From: Streptomyces sp. NBC_00582
GTDB taxonomy: Bacteria; Actinomycetota; Actinomycetes; Streptomycetales; Streptomycetaceae
DNA: 64,000 nucleotides
Assembly: GCF_036345155.1 (NCBI RefSeq)
Contig: NZ_CP107772.1
Location: 6,386,001 to 6,450,000, forward strand
Direction: 5' to 3'
The translations under genes and the position numbers were made by a program. This document shows, piece after piece, positions 7,859-17,253 of the stretch; within the stretch, counting starts at the first letter, position 1, and each line of letters opens with the position of its first letter. The notes beneath the pieces were generated by a model, which saw only the letters and a list, made by a program, of their open reading frames with translations, made no database searches and had not been told where the DNA came from.

Positions 7859-8839
7859 ATGCTCTCCGGGAACGGTCGTCACCGTCGCCCCCGTCAGGCC
7901 CCGGCCCTCCTCGTCGCGGCCGGAGTGACCGGTTCCGCCATCGCCATCCCGCTGCTCGCCGCCAGTGGCGCCAGCGCCGCCGACGGCACGGTGTGGGACA
8001 AGGTGGCGCAGTGCGAGACCGGCGGGTCCTGGAGCGCCAACGAGGGCGACGGCGAGTACGGCGGCCTGAGCCTGAGCCAGGAGGACTGGGAGACGTACGG
8101 CGGCCTCGACTACGCGGCCCGCGCCGATCTGGCGAGCCGCAACCAGCAGATAGCCGTGGCCCAGAAGCTTCTCGCCGCCGAGGACATCGGCGCCTGGGGC
8201 ACCTGCGGGCTGACGTCCGGGCTCACCAAGCTGACCGGCTCGGACGGCGTGGACACCGGGGTGGCCGACGGCGAGTCCGGCTCGTCCGAGTCATCCGGAT
8301 TGTCCGACCTGTCCAAGGGGTCGGCGTCCGGCTCCGACGACTCCGGTGATTCCGGCGAGGACACGTCCACCCCGTCGGGCGATTCGTCCGCTTCGCCCTC
8401 TGATTCCCCTTCGTCCACCGCCTCCTCCCCGGCGAACGACTCCGGCAAGTCCGGCACTTCGGACAGCGATCAGAGTGATGCGCACGGAGCGGACGGTTCC
8501 GCGACGACCGATCCCGGCCTGGACGATTCGGGCGACTCGGACAATTCCGTCCAGGACGCCGGGACTTGGAGCCTGGTCGACACGGGCTCGCTCGGCTCGG
8601 GCCGTCATCGTGGCACCACGGCCGACGAGGCCGCCGCGGAGGGCGCCTCGACCGCCACCACCGGCCGGCACGCCGCCTCCACCTACACCGTCCGTGAGGG
8701 CGACACCCTCGCCTCCATCGCCGACTCCCTTGACCTCGACGGCGGATGGCGCGCCCTTTACGCCGAGAACAAGGACCTCATCGGCTCGGACCCGAGCGAC
8801 ATCACACCCGGTCAGACCCTCGACACGGCGGTGCATTAG
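7859..8839 (+). CDS. rpfC: Resuscitation-promoting factor with LysM domain, divergent Rpf fold
   Basis: 326 residues, secreted. The ATG at 7859 follows a GAAAGG-type ribosome binding site and begins a basic-hydrophobic signal peptide ending at ASA (about 40). The transglycosylase-like Rpf domain (about 42-118) keeps the catalytic glutamate E53 in CETGG and the paired cysteines, but the normally invariant [12 protein letters not shown] stretch is EGDGEYGGLSLS here. A long Ser/Asp-rich linker (about 125-270) leads to a C-terminal LysM domain (YTVREGDTLASIADSL) that binds peptidoglycan. Rpf enzymes cleave the glycan strand during spore germination and regrowth. It is upstream of and parallel to rpfA but separated by a riboswitch, so it is regulated separately. 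The symbol follows S. coelicolor usage by synteny. Confidence 0.88.
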   Translation: MLSGNGRHRRPRQAPALLVAAGVTGSAIAIPLLAASGASAADGTVWDKVAQCETGGSWSANEGDGEYGGLSLSQEDWETYGGLDYAARADLASRNQQIAVAQKLLAAEDIGAWGTCGLTSGLTKLTGSDGVDTGVADGESGSSESSGLSDLSKGSASGSDDSGDSGEDTSTPSGDSSASPSDSPSSTASSPANDSGKSGTSDSDQSDAHGADGSATTDPGLDDSGDSDNSVQDAGTWSLVDTGSLGSGRHRGTTADEAAAEGASTATTGRHAASTYTVREGDTLASIADSLDLDGGWRALYAENKDLIGSDPSDITPGQTLDTAVH

Positions 8840-9007
8840 GGGAGGAACACCCCCAAAAGCCGCAGGAGTTCACGTCCTGCTTCGCGCCGAATGTCCGGTT
8901 TGGTGAAAGTGTGGGATGAGTCTCAGAAGTCGTGATCGTCTTTGAAATTACCCGGATCGGGTGTCTACGGTCAGGACCGCTCGGCAATCCGGGCACCGGC
9001 CGCCGCA

Positions 9008-9200
9008 ACGCCGAATCCTGCCAGCGGCTGTCCGGGAACAGTCGTCGCGTCAAGCGCCGTAGGCAGGAGCGGGGGACCCAAGGTAAGTGCCGGGCCCGGC
9101 GGTTGACCGCCGGAACCGGCTCGGGGTGAAGTCGCGCACCGTGAGGTGCGCGGCCGGGCAACTCAACCGGCCCGAACCCGACAGCTCACCTCGCAGGCGT
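9008..9200 (+). ncRNA. c-di-AMP riboswitch (ydaO/yuaA type) leader of rpfA
   Basis: The leader carries the conserved ydaO blocks in order: CGCCGAATCCTGCC at 9010, GGGACCCAAGGTAAGTG near 9074, CGGGGTGAAG near 9123, and CCGAACCCGACAGCTCACC followed by TCGCAGGC near 9172-9198. The outer stem is ACGCC (9008-9012) with GGCGT (9196-9200). This class binds c-di-AMP and turns expression off. In S. coelicolor an element of this class is known to control rpfA, which links wall-hydrolase synthesis to c-di-AMP level. Stem assignment beyond P1 was made by eye. Confidence 0.93.
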
Positions 9201-9207
9201 CGGTGAG
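9185..9207 (+). promoter_or_regulatory. Possible hairpin linking riboswitch 3' side to the rpfA ribosome binding site
   Basis: CTCACC (9185-9190) lies in the conserved 3' block of the aptamer and is fully complementary to GGTGAG (9202-9207), which overlaps the GAGGGG ribosome binding site 7 bp before the rpfA ATG. Pairing would compete with the aptamer and cover part of the Shine-Dalgarno. This could be part of the expression platform. Confidence 0.4.
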
Positions 9208-9214
9208 GGGATGA

Positions 9215-9931
<717 letters not shown>

Positions 9932-10021
9932 CACCCGCTTCCCAGCGGGGCCACAGGCCGCTCATCACAGGGCCCCGCACACTGAATGCCTCGTGAGGGT
10001 CACCCCCCGTCCTCACGGGCT

Positions 10022-10068
10022 CCCCGCTCCGGTGCGTGTTCCCCCGTACGCACCGGAGCGGGGTTTTT
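10022..10068 (+). terminator. Strong rho-independent terminator after rpfA
   Basis: Perfect 16-bp GC-rich stem (10022-10037 with 10048-10063), 10-nt loop and a TTTTT run at 10064-10068. It separates the rpfA transcript from eno. Confidence 0.95.
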
Positions 10069-10104
10069 CTTTGCCCGTGTGTTCGTCCCCGCGCCACCCG
10101 CTCT

Positions 10105-10123
10105 TTGTTCCGATGGGGAACAA
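10105..10123. promoter_or_regulatory. Inverted repeat upstream of eno, possible operator
   Basis: TTGTTCC (10105-10111), spacer GATGG, GGAACAA (10117-10123): perfect 7-bp arms about 125 bp before the enolase start, in otherwise GC-rich DNA. It lies after the rpfA terminator, so it belongs to the eno promoter region. No T-run follows, so it is not a terminator. Confidence 0.4.
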
Positions 10124-10190
10124 TGTGTACGGTCATTGTCCACGGGACGGTCGGTCGGCTGCCGACGCCCCGAAGGCGGTTAGGCTCTAG

Positions 10191-11537
<1,347 letters not shown>

Positions 11538-11702
11538 GCACAGCCGCGGCGAGGTCTCCAAGGGCTGACCCCGCCGGCCCCGCCGTGGGCAGGTGACAGC
11601 CAGTCGTACGTACGTCCCCGTACTCGGTCCCGTACCGTGTGCGGGGACGTACGCGCGTGTGAGACGTACGCGCGTGTGGGTGAAAGGGGAGGCGCGAAGC
11701 CG

Positions 11703-12179
11703 ATGGCCGTGAAGGACCGGGACCGTTTCTCCACCGCGACCAGACTGCGGCTGCTCGGCGAGCAGACCGCGGCCCGCGTCTACCGCTCCCAGACCAAGCG
11801 CCAGGCCCGCCGCTCCCGTCTCACCGGCCGCGCGGCCCTGCTCGCGCTGGTCCTGTGCACGCTGATCGTGGCCCTCGCCTACCCGATGCGGCAGTACGTC
11901 TCCCAGCGCGCCGACGTCGCCGATCTGGAGCGGGAGAAGGCCGAGGCCACCCGGCGGGTGGAACAGCTCCGCGACCTCAAGGCACGCTGGCAGGACGACG
12001 CGTACGCCGAGCAGCAGATCCGGGAGCGGCTGCACTATGTGATGCCGGGGGAGACCGGCTTCATCGTGATCGACCCGGACGCGGCCAAGAAGGCCCGCGC
12101 CGATCTCGGGGCGGCCGACCGCCCCTGGTACTCGAACGTCTGGGACGGGGTCGACAAGTCCGACGCCTCCGACCAGTGA
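11703..12179 (+). CDS. divIC: Septum formation initiator DivIC/FtsB
   Basis: 158 residues. ATG at 11703 follows GGGGAGG. Basic cytoplasmic N-terminus (1-38), one transmembrane helix at about 41-61, then a coiled coil (VADLEREKAEATRRVEQLRDLKARW, about 70-95) and the DivIC hallmark YAEQQIRERLHYVMPGETGF. DivIC forms a trimeric sub-complex with FtsL and FtsQ that tells the septal synthase to start. In Streptomyces it is needed for efficient sporulation septa. It sits between eno and the DUF501 gene, the standard actinobacterial order. Confidence 0.93.
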   Translation: MAVKDRDRFSTATRLRLLGEQTAARVYRSQTKRQARRSRLTGRAALLALVLCTLIVALAYPMRQYVSQRADVADLEREKAEATRRVEQLRDLKARWQDDAYAEQQIRERLHYVMPGETGFIVIDPDAAKKARADLGAADRPWYSNVWDGVDKSDASDQ

Positions 12180-12205
12180 ACCGACAGAGAGACAGTCCCC
12201 GAAGC

Positions 12206-12733
12206 ATGGAAACGCCCCCGCCGACCACCCCGCGCACCGAGCCCACCGACGCCGACGTCGAGGCCTTCAAGCAGCAGCTCGGCCGTCCGCCGCGCGGACT
12301 GCGCGCGATCGCGCACCGCTGTCCGTGCGGTCAGCCGGACGTCGTCGAGACGGCGCCGCGGCTGCCCGACGGCACCCCGTTCCCGACGCTGTACTACCTG
12401 ACGTGCCCCAAGGCTAACTCCGCGATCGGCACGCTCGAGGCGAACGGTGTGATGAAGGAGATGACGGAGCGGCTCCAGAGCGACCCGGAGCTCGCGGCCG
12501 CCTACCGTGCCGCGCACGAGGACTACGTCCGGCGCCGGGACGAGATCGAGGAGCTGAAGGGCTTCCCGAGCGCGGGCGGCATGCCGGACCGGGTGAAGTG
12601 CCTGCACGTCCTCGTGGCGCACTCCCTGGCGGCGGGCCCCGGTGTGAACCCGCTGGGCGACGAGGCGCTCGCCATGCTGCCGCAGTGGTGGGCCAAGGGG
12701 ACGTGCGTGACGACGGCTGCCGCCGAGGAGTGA
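12206..12733 (+). CDS. DUF501 family protein
   Basis: 175 residues, 26 bp after divIC. ATG 12206 gives METPPPTTPRTEP, a disordered start, then the DUF501 body: VEAFKQQLGRPPRGLRAIAHRCPCG, LPDGTPFPTLYYLTCP, and KCLHVLVAHSLAAGPGVNPLGD. The CPCG and TCP cysteines together with the conserved KCLH cysteine and histidine could bind a metal. Function is unknown, but the family is fixed next to divIC and ppx across actinobacteria, suggesting a link to division or phosphate metabolism. No membrane segment. Confidence 0.9.
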   Translation: METPPPTTPRTEPTDADVEAFKQQLGRPPRGLRAIAHRCPCGQPDVVETAPRLPDGTPFPTLYYLTCPKANSAIGTLEANGVMKEMTERLQSDPELAAAYRAAHEDYVRRRDEIEELKGFPSAGGMPDRVKCLHVLVAHSLAAGPGVNPLGDEALAMLPQWWAKGTCVTTAAAEE

Positions 12734-12857
12734 CCGTTCCTGCGGTCGACGTTTCCGGGGCTGCCGCCCCCGGCCCCCGCTTCGGCAACGAAAGGGCCTC
12801 GTCCTCAACCGCCGGACGGGCCGACTCTGCTTGCGTACGTCTCGAAGGGCACCCCCT

Positions 12858-13811
12858 ATGACCCGTGTCGCCGCCATCGACTGCGGTACGAACTCCATCC
12901 GGCTCCTCGTCGCCGACTGCGACCCGGAGACCGGCGAACTGGTCGAACTGGACCGCCGTATGACCATCGTCCGCCTCGGGCAGGGCGTCGACCGGACCGG
13001 CCGGCTGGCGCCCGAGGCGCTGGAGCGGACCTTCGCCGCGTGCCGGGAGTACGCGGCGGTGATCAAGGAGCTGGGGGCGGAGCGGCTGCGGTTCGTCGCC
13101 ACCTCCGCCTCCCGGGACGCCGAGAACCGCGACGACTTCGTGCGGGGCGTGCTGGACATCCTGGGCGTCGAGCCGGAGGTCATCACCGGTGACCAGGAGG
13201 CCGAGTTCTCCTTCACGGGCGCCACGAAGGAACTCACGGGCCGCGCGGACCTCACCCGCCCCTACCTGGTGGTGGACATCGGCGGCGGCTCCACGGAGTT
13301 CGTCGTCGGCGAGGAGCACGTCCGGGCGGCCCGCTCGGTGGACGTCGGCTGTGTGCGGATGACCGAGCGGCACCTGGTCGCGGACGGGAAGGTGACCGAC
13401 CCGCCGACCGCGGAGCAGATCGCGGCGATGCGCGCCGACATCGAGGCGGCCCTGGACCTCGCCGAGGAGACGGTGCCGCTGCGCGAGGCGCACACCCTGG
13501 TCGGTCTGGCGGGCTCGGTGACGACGGTCTCCGCGATCGCGCAGGAGCTGCCCGCGTACGACTCGGAGGCCATCCACCACTCGCGTGTCTCCCACGACAA
13601 GGTCCGGGAGATCACCGAGTGGCTCCTGCGCTCCACCCACGCGCAGCGGGCGGCGATCGGCTCGATGCACCCGGGCCGGGTGGACGTGATCGCGGCGGGC
13701 GCCCTCGTCCTTCTGGCGATCATGGAACGGATCGGCGCCCGGGAGGTCGTGGTGAGCGAGCACGACATCCTCGACGGCATCGCCTGGTCGGCGGCGGCGG
13801 CCTCCCGCTGA
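12858..13811 (+). CDS. ppx: Exopolyphosphatase / pppGpp phosphohydrolase (Ppx/GppA family)
   Basis: 317 residues. Actin-like ATPase-fold enzyme that removes phosphate from polyphosphate chains or pppGpp. Seen: phosphate-1 loop AAIDCGTNSIRLLVAD at the N-terminus, the TSASRDAEN segment, and phosphate-2 loop YLVVDIGGGSTEFV near residue 135-148. The short actinobacterial form lacks the C-terminal HD-like domain of the E. coli enzyme. ATG 12858 is preferred over an upstream in-frame start because the family begins at TRVAAIDCG. Confidence 0.93.
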   Translation: MTRVAAIDCGTNSIRLLVADCDPETGELVELDRRMTIVRLGQGVDRTGRLAPEALERTFAACREYAAVIKELGAERLRFVATSASRDAENRDDFVRGVLDILGVEPEVITGDQEAEFSFTGATKELTGRADLTRPYLVVDIGGGSTEFVVGEEHVRAARSVDVGCVRMTERHLVADGKVTDPPTAEQIAAMRADIEAALDLAEETVPLREAHTLVGLAGSVTTVSAIAQELPAYDSEAIHHSRVSHDKVREITEWLLRSTHAQRAAIGSMHPGRVDVIAAGALVLLAIMERIGAREVVVSEHDILDGIAWSAAAASR

Positions 13812-13914
13812 CTCCGAACGCTCCCACCCACCCTCTGCTGAGCAGGCAGGACGCCCGTTTGAGCGGTGCCGGGGGCCCGGCCGGGCCCCTCGGCTCCACC
13901 CCCGCGGAAAAGTT

Positions 13915-13930
13915 CGTGAAGTTCTTCACA
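13915..13930. promoter_or_regulatory. Rex-like operator 1
   Basis: CGTGAAGTTCTTCACA matches the Rex consensus TGTGAAN4TTCACA with one mismatch. Rex is the NADH/NAD-sensing repressor of respiratory genes in Streptomyces, and ndh is a known target in S. coelicolor. Confidence 0.82.
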
Positions 13931-13994
13931 AGGAATTGGGCCCCGGTGGGGGACGAATGAGGGCCGGTTGACCCTTCCGGGGGGTCAACACCCG

Positions 13995-14010
13995 TGTGAA
14001 CGTGTTCAAA
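13995..14010. promoter_or_regulatory. Rex-like operator 2
   Basis: TGTGAACGTGTTCAAA, one mismatch to TGTGAAN4TTCACA. It lies exactly 80 bp downstream of the first operator (centre to centre), allowing two Rex dimers on the same or similar helix face. Confidence 0.75.
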
Positions 14011-14250
14011 AGAGGCGCGCACGGACGTTTCGCGAAGGCCCGCGGGGGGTGTGTTTCCGGCGCCTCACCCCACCCCCGAACCGGCGGAGAGGCAGCTCAC
14101 GCGGCATTGACAACGCCTTGCCCTGCACGCTGGTTCCCGCTCCGCGCCATGACGTGGATCACGCGGGTGGCGGAGGATAGCACACACCCTCCACAAGCTT
14201 GTGAAGGGGCGCACGAGCGACCCCCCTGGGGCGGGTGGATACTCGATGCC

Positions 14251-15642
14251 ATGAGCACCACGGAGCGTCCCAGGATCCTCGTAGTAGGCGGTGGGTACGT
14301 AGGCCTGTACGCAGCTCGGCGCATTCTGAAGAAGATGCGCTACGGCGAGGCGACCGTCACGGTCGTCGACCCCCGGTCGTACATGACCTACCAGCCCTTC
14401 CTCCCCGAAACCGCCGCCGGCAACATCTCCCCGCGCCACGTCGTCGTCCCGCTGCGACGCGTGCTGCCGAAGGCGGAGGTCCTCACCGGTCGGGTCACCA
14501 CCATCGACCAGGACCGCAAGGTCGCCACGATCGCCCCGCTGGTCGGCGAGGCGTACGAGCTGCCCTTCGACTACCTGGTGATCGCGCTCGGCGCGGTCTC
14601 CCGCACCTTCCCGATCCCCGGCCTCGCCGAGCAGGGCATCGGCATGAAGGGCGTCGAGGAGGCCATCGGCCTGCGCAACCACGTCCTCGAGCAGCTCGAC
14701 AAGGCCGACTCCACCACCGACGAGGAGATCCGCCGCAAGGCGCTCACCTTCGTCTTCATCGGCGGCGGCTTCGCCGGCGCCGAGACCATCGGTGAGGTCG
14801 AGGACATGGCCCGCGACGCGGCCAAGTACTACAAGACCGTCTCCCGCGAGGACATGCGGTTCATCCTCGTCGACGCCGCCGACAAGATCCTTCCCGAGGT
14901 CGGCCCCAAGCTCGGCCAGTACGGCAAGGAGCACCTCGAGGCCCGTGGCGTGGAGATCTACCTCTCCACCTCCATGGACTCCTGCGTCGACGGCCACGTC
15001 GTGCTGAAGAACGGCCTCGAGGTCGACTCCAACACCATCGTGTGGACCGCCGGCGTCAAGCCGAACCCGGTCCTGGCCCGCTACGGCCTCCCGCTCGGCC
15101 CCCGCGGTCACGTCGACACCGCCCCGACCCTCCAGGTCCAGGGCACCGACTACATCTGGGCCGCCGGCGACAACGCCCAGGTCCCCGACGTCGCCGCCCG
15201 CAAGGCCGGTGTCGAGAACGCCTGGTGCCCGCCGAACGCCCAGCACGCGCTGCGCCAGGCCAAGGTCCTCGGCGACAACGTGGTCTCCGGTATGCGGGGC
15301 TTCCCGCAGAAGGAGTACGCGCACTCCAACAAGGGCGCGGTGGCCGGTCTCGGCCTCCACAAGGGCGTCGCGATGATCGTCATGGGCAAGATGAAGATCA
15401 AGCTCAAGGGCCGTCTCGCCTGGTACATGCACCGTGGCTACCACGGTCTGGCGATGCCGACCTGGAACCGCAAGATCCGCGTCTTCGCCGACTGGACCCT
15501 CGGCATGTTCCTCAAGCGCGAGGTCGTCGCCCTCGGCGCCCTGGAGTCGCCGCGCGAGGAGTTCTACGAGGCCGCCAAGCCGGCCCCGGCCCCGGCCCCG
15601 GTCGCGGCCAAGCCGGAGAACGAGAAGGCCAAGGCCTCCTGA
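14251..15642 (+). CDS. ndh: Type II NADH dehydrogenase (NDH-2)
   Basis: 463 residues. Single-subunit flavoprotein that oxidises NADH and reduces menaquinone without pumping protons, attached to the inner face of the membrane. FAD-binding ILVVGGGYVGLYAARR at the N-terminus, second Rossmann loop FVFIGGGFAGAETIGE near 165-180, and the FAD-closing WAAGDNAQVPD near 308. A C-terminal region with amphipathic helices is followed by a [20 protein letters not shown] tail, an Ala/Pro/Lys extension not needed for catalysis. Two Rex-like sites upstream suggest repression at low NADH. Confidence 0.95.
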   Translation: MSTTERPRILVVGGGYVGLYAARRILKKMRYGEATVTVVDPRSYMTYQPFLPETAAGNISPRHVVVPLRRVLPKAEVLTGRVTTIDQDRKVATIAPLVGEAYELPFDYLVIALGAVSRTFPIPGLAEQGIGMKGVEEAIGLRNHVLEQLDKADSTTDEEIRRKALTFVFIGGGFAGAETIGEVEDMARDAAKYYKTVSREDMRFILVDAADKILPEVGPKLGQYGKEHLEARGVEIYLSTSMDSCVDGHVVLKNGLEVDSNTIVWTAGVKPNPVLARYGLPLGPRGHVDTAPTLQVQGTDYIWAAGDNAQVPDVAARKAGVENAWCPPNAQHALRQAKVLGDNVVSGMRGFPQKEYAHSNKGAVAGLGLHKGVAMIVMGKMKIKLKGRLAWYMHRGYHGLAMPTWNRKIRVFADWTLGMFLKREVVALGALESPREEFYEAAKPAPAPAPVAAKPENEKAKAS

Positions 15643-15661
15643 TCTCCCCCCGCTGAACGAC

Positions 15662-15705
15662 CCGAAGGGGCCGCCCGCCATCCGTGGTGCGGGCGGCCCC
15701 TTCGG
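15662..15705 (+). terminator. Hairpin terminator after ndh
   Basis: Perfect 17-bp stem (15662-15678 with 15689-15705) 20 bp after the ndh stop. There is no T-run, which is usual for Streptomyces terminators. Confidence 0.85.
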
Positions 15706-15839
15706 CTGTCCTGACGTACCCGCGACGACTGCACCTCTTTTTGCCCGGTCGTACCGGCCGCGCGGGACTGTACTCGGGCACCTTCCGTGTTTACGTGGAA
15801 TCCGGACAGTCCGGGATCACCGTCACGGAGGTGTGCTCC

Positions 15840-17129
15840 ATGGCCGATGCCGCGCCGCGGCTCCATGCGATCGTCGAACAGCTGCTGGGTACCCCGCTCC
15901 CGATGCGCATCCGCGCCTGGGACGGTTCGCAGGCGGGGCCGCCCGAGGCCCCCGCGCTGGTCGTGCGCAATCGCCGAGCCCTGCGCCGTATGGTGTTCAA
16001 GCCCGGTGAGCTGGGTCTGGCCCGCGCCTGGGTCGCCGGGGACCTGGAGATCGAGGGCGACCTCTTCGTCGCCATGGATCTGCTCGCGGGGCTGGTCTGG
16101 GAGCGCGGGGACGACGCCCGCGGCCTCGCCGAGGCCGTGCGCGACCCCCGGTTCCGCTCGGCCGCGCTGGAGCTGCTGAAGCTGGCCGGACCGCCGCTGC
16201 CGCCCGCCCCTCCCCCCGAGGAGGTGCGCCGCGCCCGGCACCACCACACCCGCCGCACCGACCGCCAGGCCATCAGCCACCACTACGACGTCGGCAACGA
16301 CTTCTACGAGATCGTCCTCGGCCCGTCCATGGTGTACTCCTGCGCCTACTGGCCCCGCCCCGACGGCACCCTCGAGGAGGCCCAGCGCGACAAGCTCGAA
16401 CTCGTCTGCCGCAAGCTGGCCCTGAGGCCCGGTCAGCGGCTCCTCGACGTCGGCTGCGGCTGGGGCTCCCTGGCCGTCCACGCGGCCCGTGAGCACGGGG
16501 TGAGCGTCGTCGGGATCACCCTCTCCGGAGAACAGGCCGCCTACGCCCGCAAGCGCGTCGCCGACGCCGGACTCACCGACCGCGTCGAGATCCGGGTGCA
16601 GGACTACCGGGACGTGAGCGACGGGCCGTACGACGCGATCTCCTCCATCGGCATGGCCGAGCACGTCGGCGCGGAGAAGTACCTGCGGTACGCGAACGAC
16701 CTGCACGCGCTGCTCGTCCCCGGCGGACGCCTGCTCAACCATCAGATCTCCCGGCGCCCCCAGCAGGACGAATCCACCTATCACCTCGACGGGTTCATCG
16801 ACTCCTACGTCTTCCCGGACGGCGAGCTGGCCCCCGTCGGCACCACCGTCACCCAGCTCGAACGGGCCGGCTTCGAGGTCCGTGACGTCGAGGCGATCCG
16901 GGAGCACTACGCGCTCACCCTGCGCCGGTGGGTCGCCCGGCTGGAGGACGACTGGCAGCGCGCGGTACGGCTCACCGGTCCCGGCCGGGCCCGCGTCTGG
17001 CGGCTGTACATGGCCGCCTGCGCCGTCGGCTTCGAACGCAACCGGCTCGGCGTCAACCAGGTCCTCGCCGTCCGCACACCGGAGTCCGGCGACTCCGGGA
17101 TGCCGCTGCGCGCCCGCACCTGGAACTGA
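15840..17129 (+). CDS. cfa: Cyclopropane-fatty-acyl-phospholipid synthase family methyltransferase
   Basis: 429 residues. Transfers a methyl or methylene group from S-adenosylmethionine to unsaturated lipid acyl chains in the membrane. The N-terminal region (1-135) is the non-catalytic lipid-handling part, followed by SHHYDVGNDFYEIVLGPSMVYSCAYW, the SAM loop LLDVGCGWGSLAVHAA near 200-216, and ISSIGMAEHVG. ATG 15840 is preceded by GGAGG. Alternative products (tuberculostearic-type methyl branching) are possible because family members differ in outcome. The stop codon lies inside a 14-bp tandem repeat. Confidence 0.92.
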   Translation: MADAAPRLHAIVEQLLGTPLPMRIRAWDGSQAGPPEAPALVVRNRRALRRMVFKPGELGLARAWVAGDLEIEGDLFVAMDLLAGLVWERGDDARGLAEAVRDPRFRSAALELLKLAGPPLPPAPPPEEVRRARHHHTRRTDRQAISHHYDVGNDFYEIVLGPSMVYSCAYWPRPDGTLEEAQRDKLELVCRKLALRPGQRLLDVGCGWGSLAVHAAREHGVSVVGITLSGEQAAYARKRVADAGLTDRVEIRVQDYRDVSDGPYDAISSIGMAEHVGAEKYLRYANDLHALLVPGGRLLNHQISRRPQQDESTYHLDGFIDSYVFPDGELAPVGTTVTQLERAGFEVRDVEAIREHYALTLRRWVARLEDDWQRAVRLTGPGRARVWRLYMAACAVGFERNRLGVNQVLAVRTPESGDSGMPLRARTWN

Positions 17130-17211
17130 GCGCATGAAGGCGAGCGCATGAAGGCGAGCACATGAAGGCGAGCGCATGAAGACGAGCGCATGAAGGCGAG
17201 CGCATGAAGAA
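17128..17211 (+). repeat. Six 14-bp tandem repeats at the end of cfa
   Basis: Six head-to-tail copies of GAGCGCATGAAGGC with single-base variants in copies 3, 4 and 6. The array begins in the cfa stop codon and ends at the intergenic terminator. The 14-bp period is not a multiple of three and the array is not part of any gene. Confidence 0.93.
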
Positions 17212-17240
17212 GGGCCCCGCCGTGTCCACGGCGGGGCCCC
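17212..17240. terminator. Bidirectional terminator between cfa and the ABC exporter
   Basis: GC-rich hairpin: GGGCCCCGCCGTG (17212-17224) pairs with CACGGCGGGGCCC (17227-17239). The genes converge on it, so it probably serves both. Confidence 0.85.
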
Positions 17241-17253
17241 TTGCGTACCCCGG

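Larger units (their letters stand above)
13812..14250 (+). promoter_or_regulatory. Long ndh upstream region
   Basis: 438 bp without a convincing gene. It holds two Rex-like operators (13915-13930 and 13995-14010) and a long untranslated stretch before ndh. An in-frame extension of ndh upstream would read through sequence with no NDH-2 similarity and was not accepted as coding. Confidence 0.7.

Noticed and set aside
17128..17211. CRISPR-like array
   Set aside because: Units are 14 bp and directly contiguous with no spacers; no cas genes in the window.
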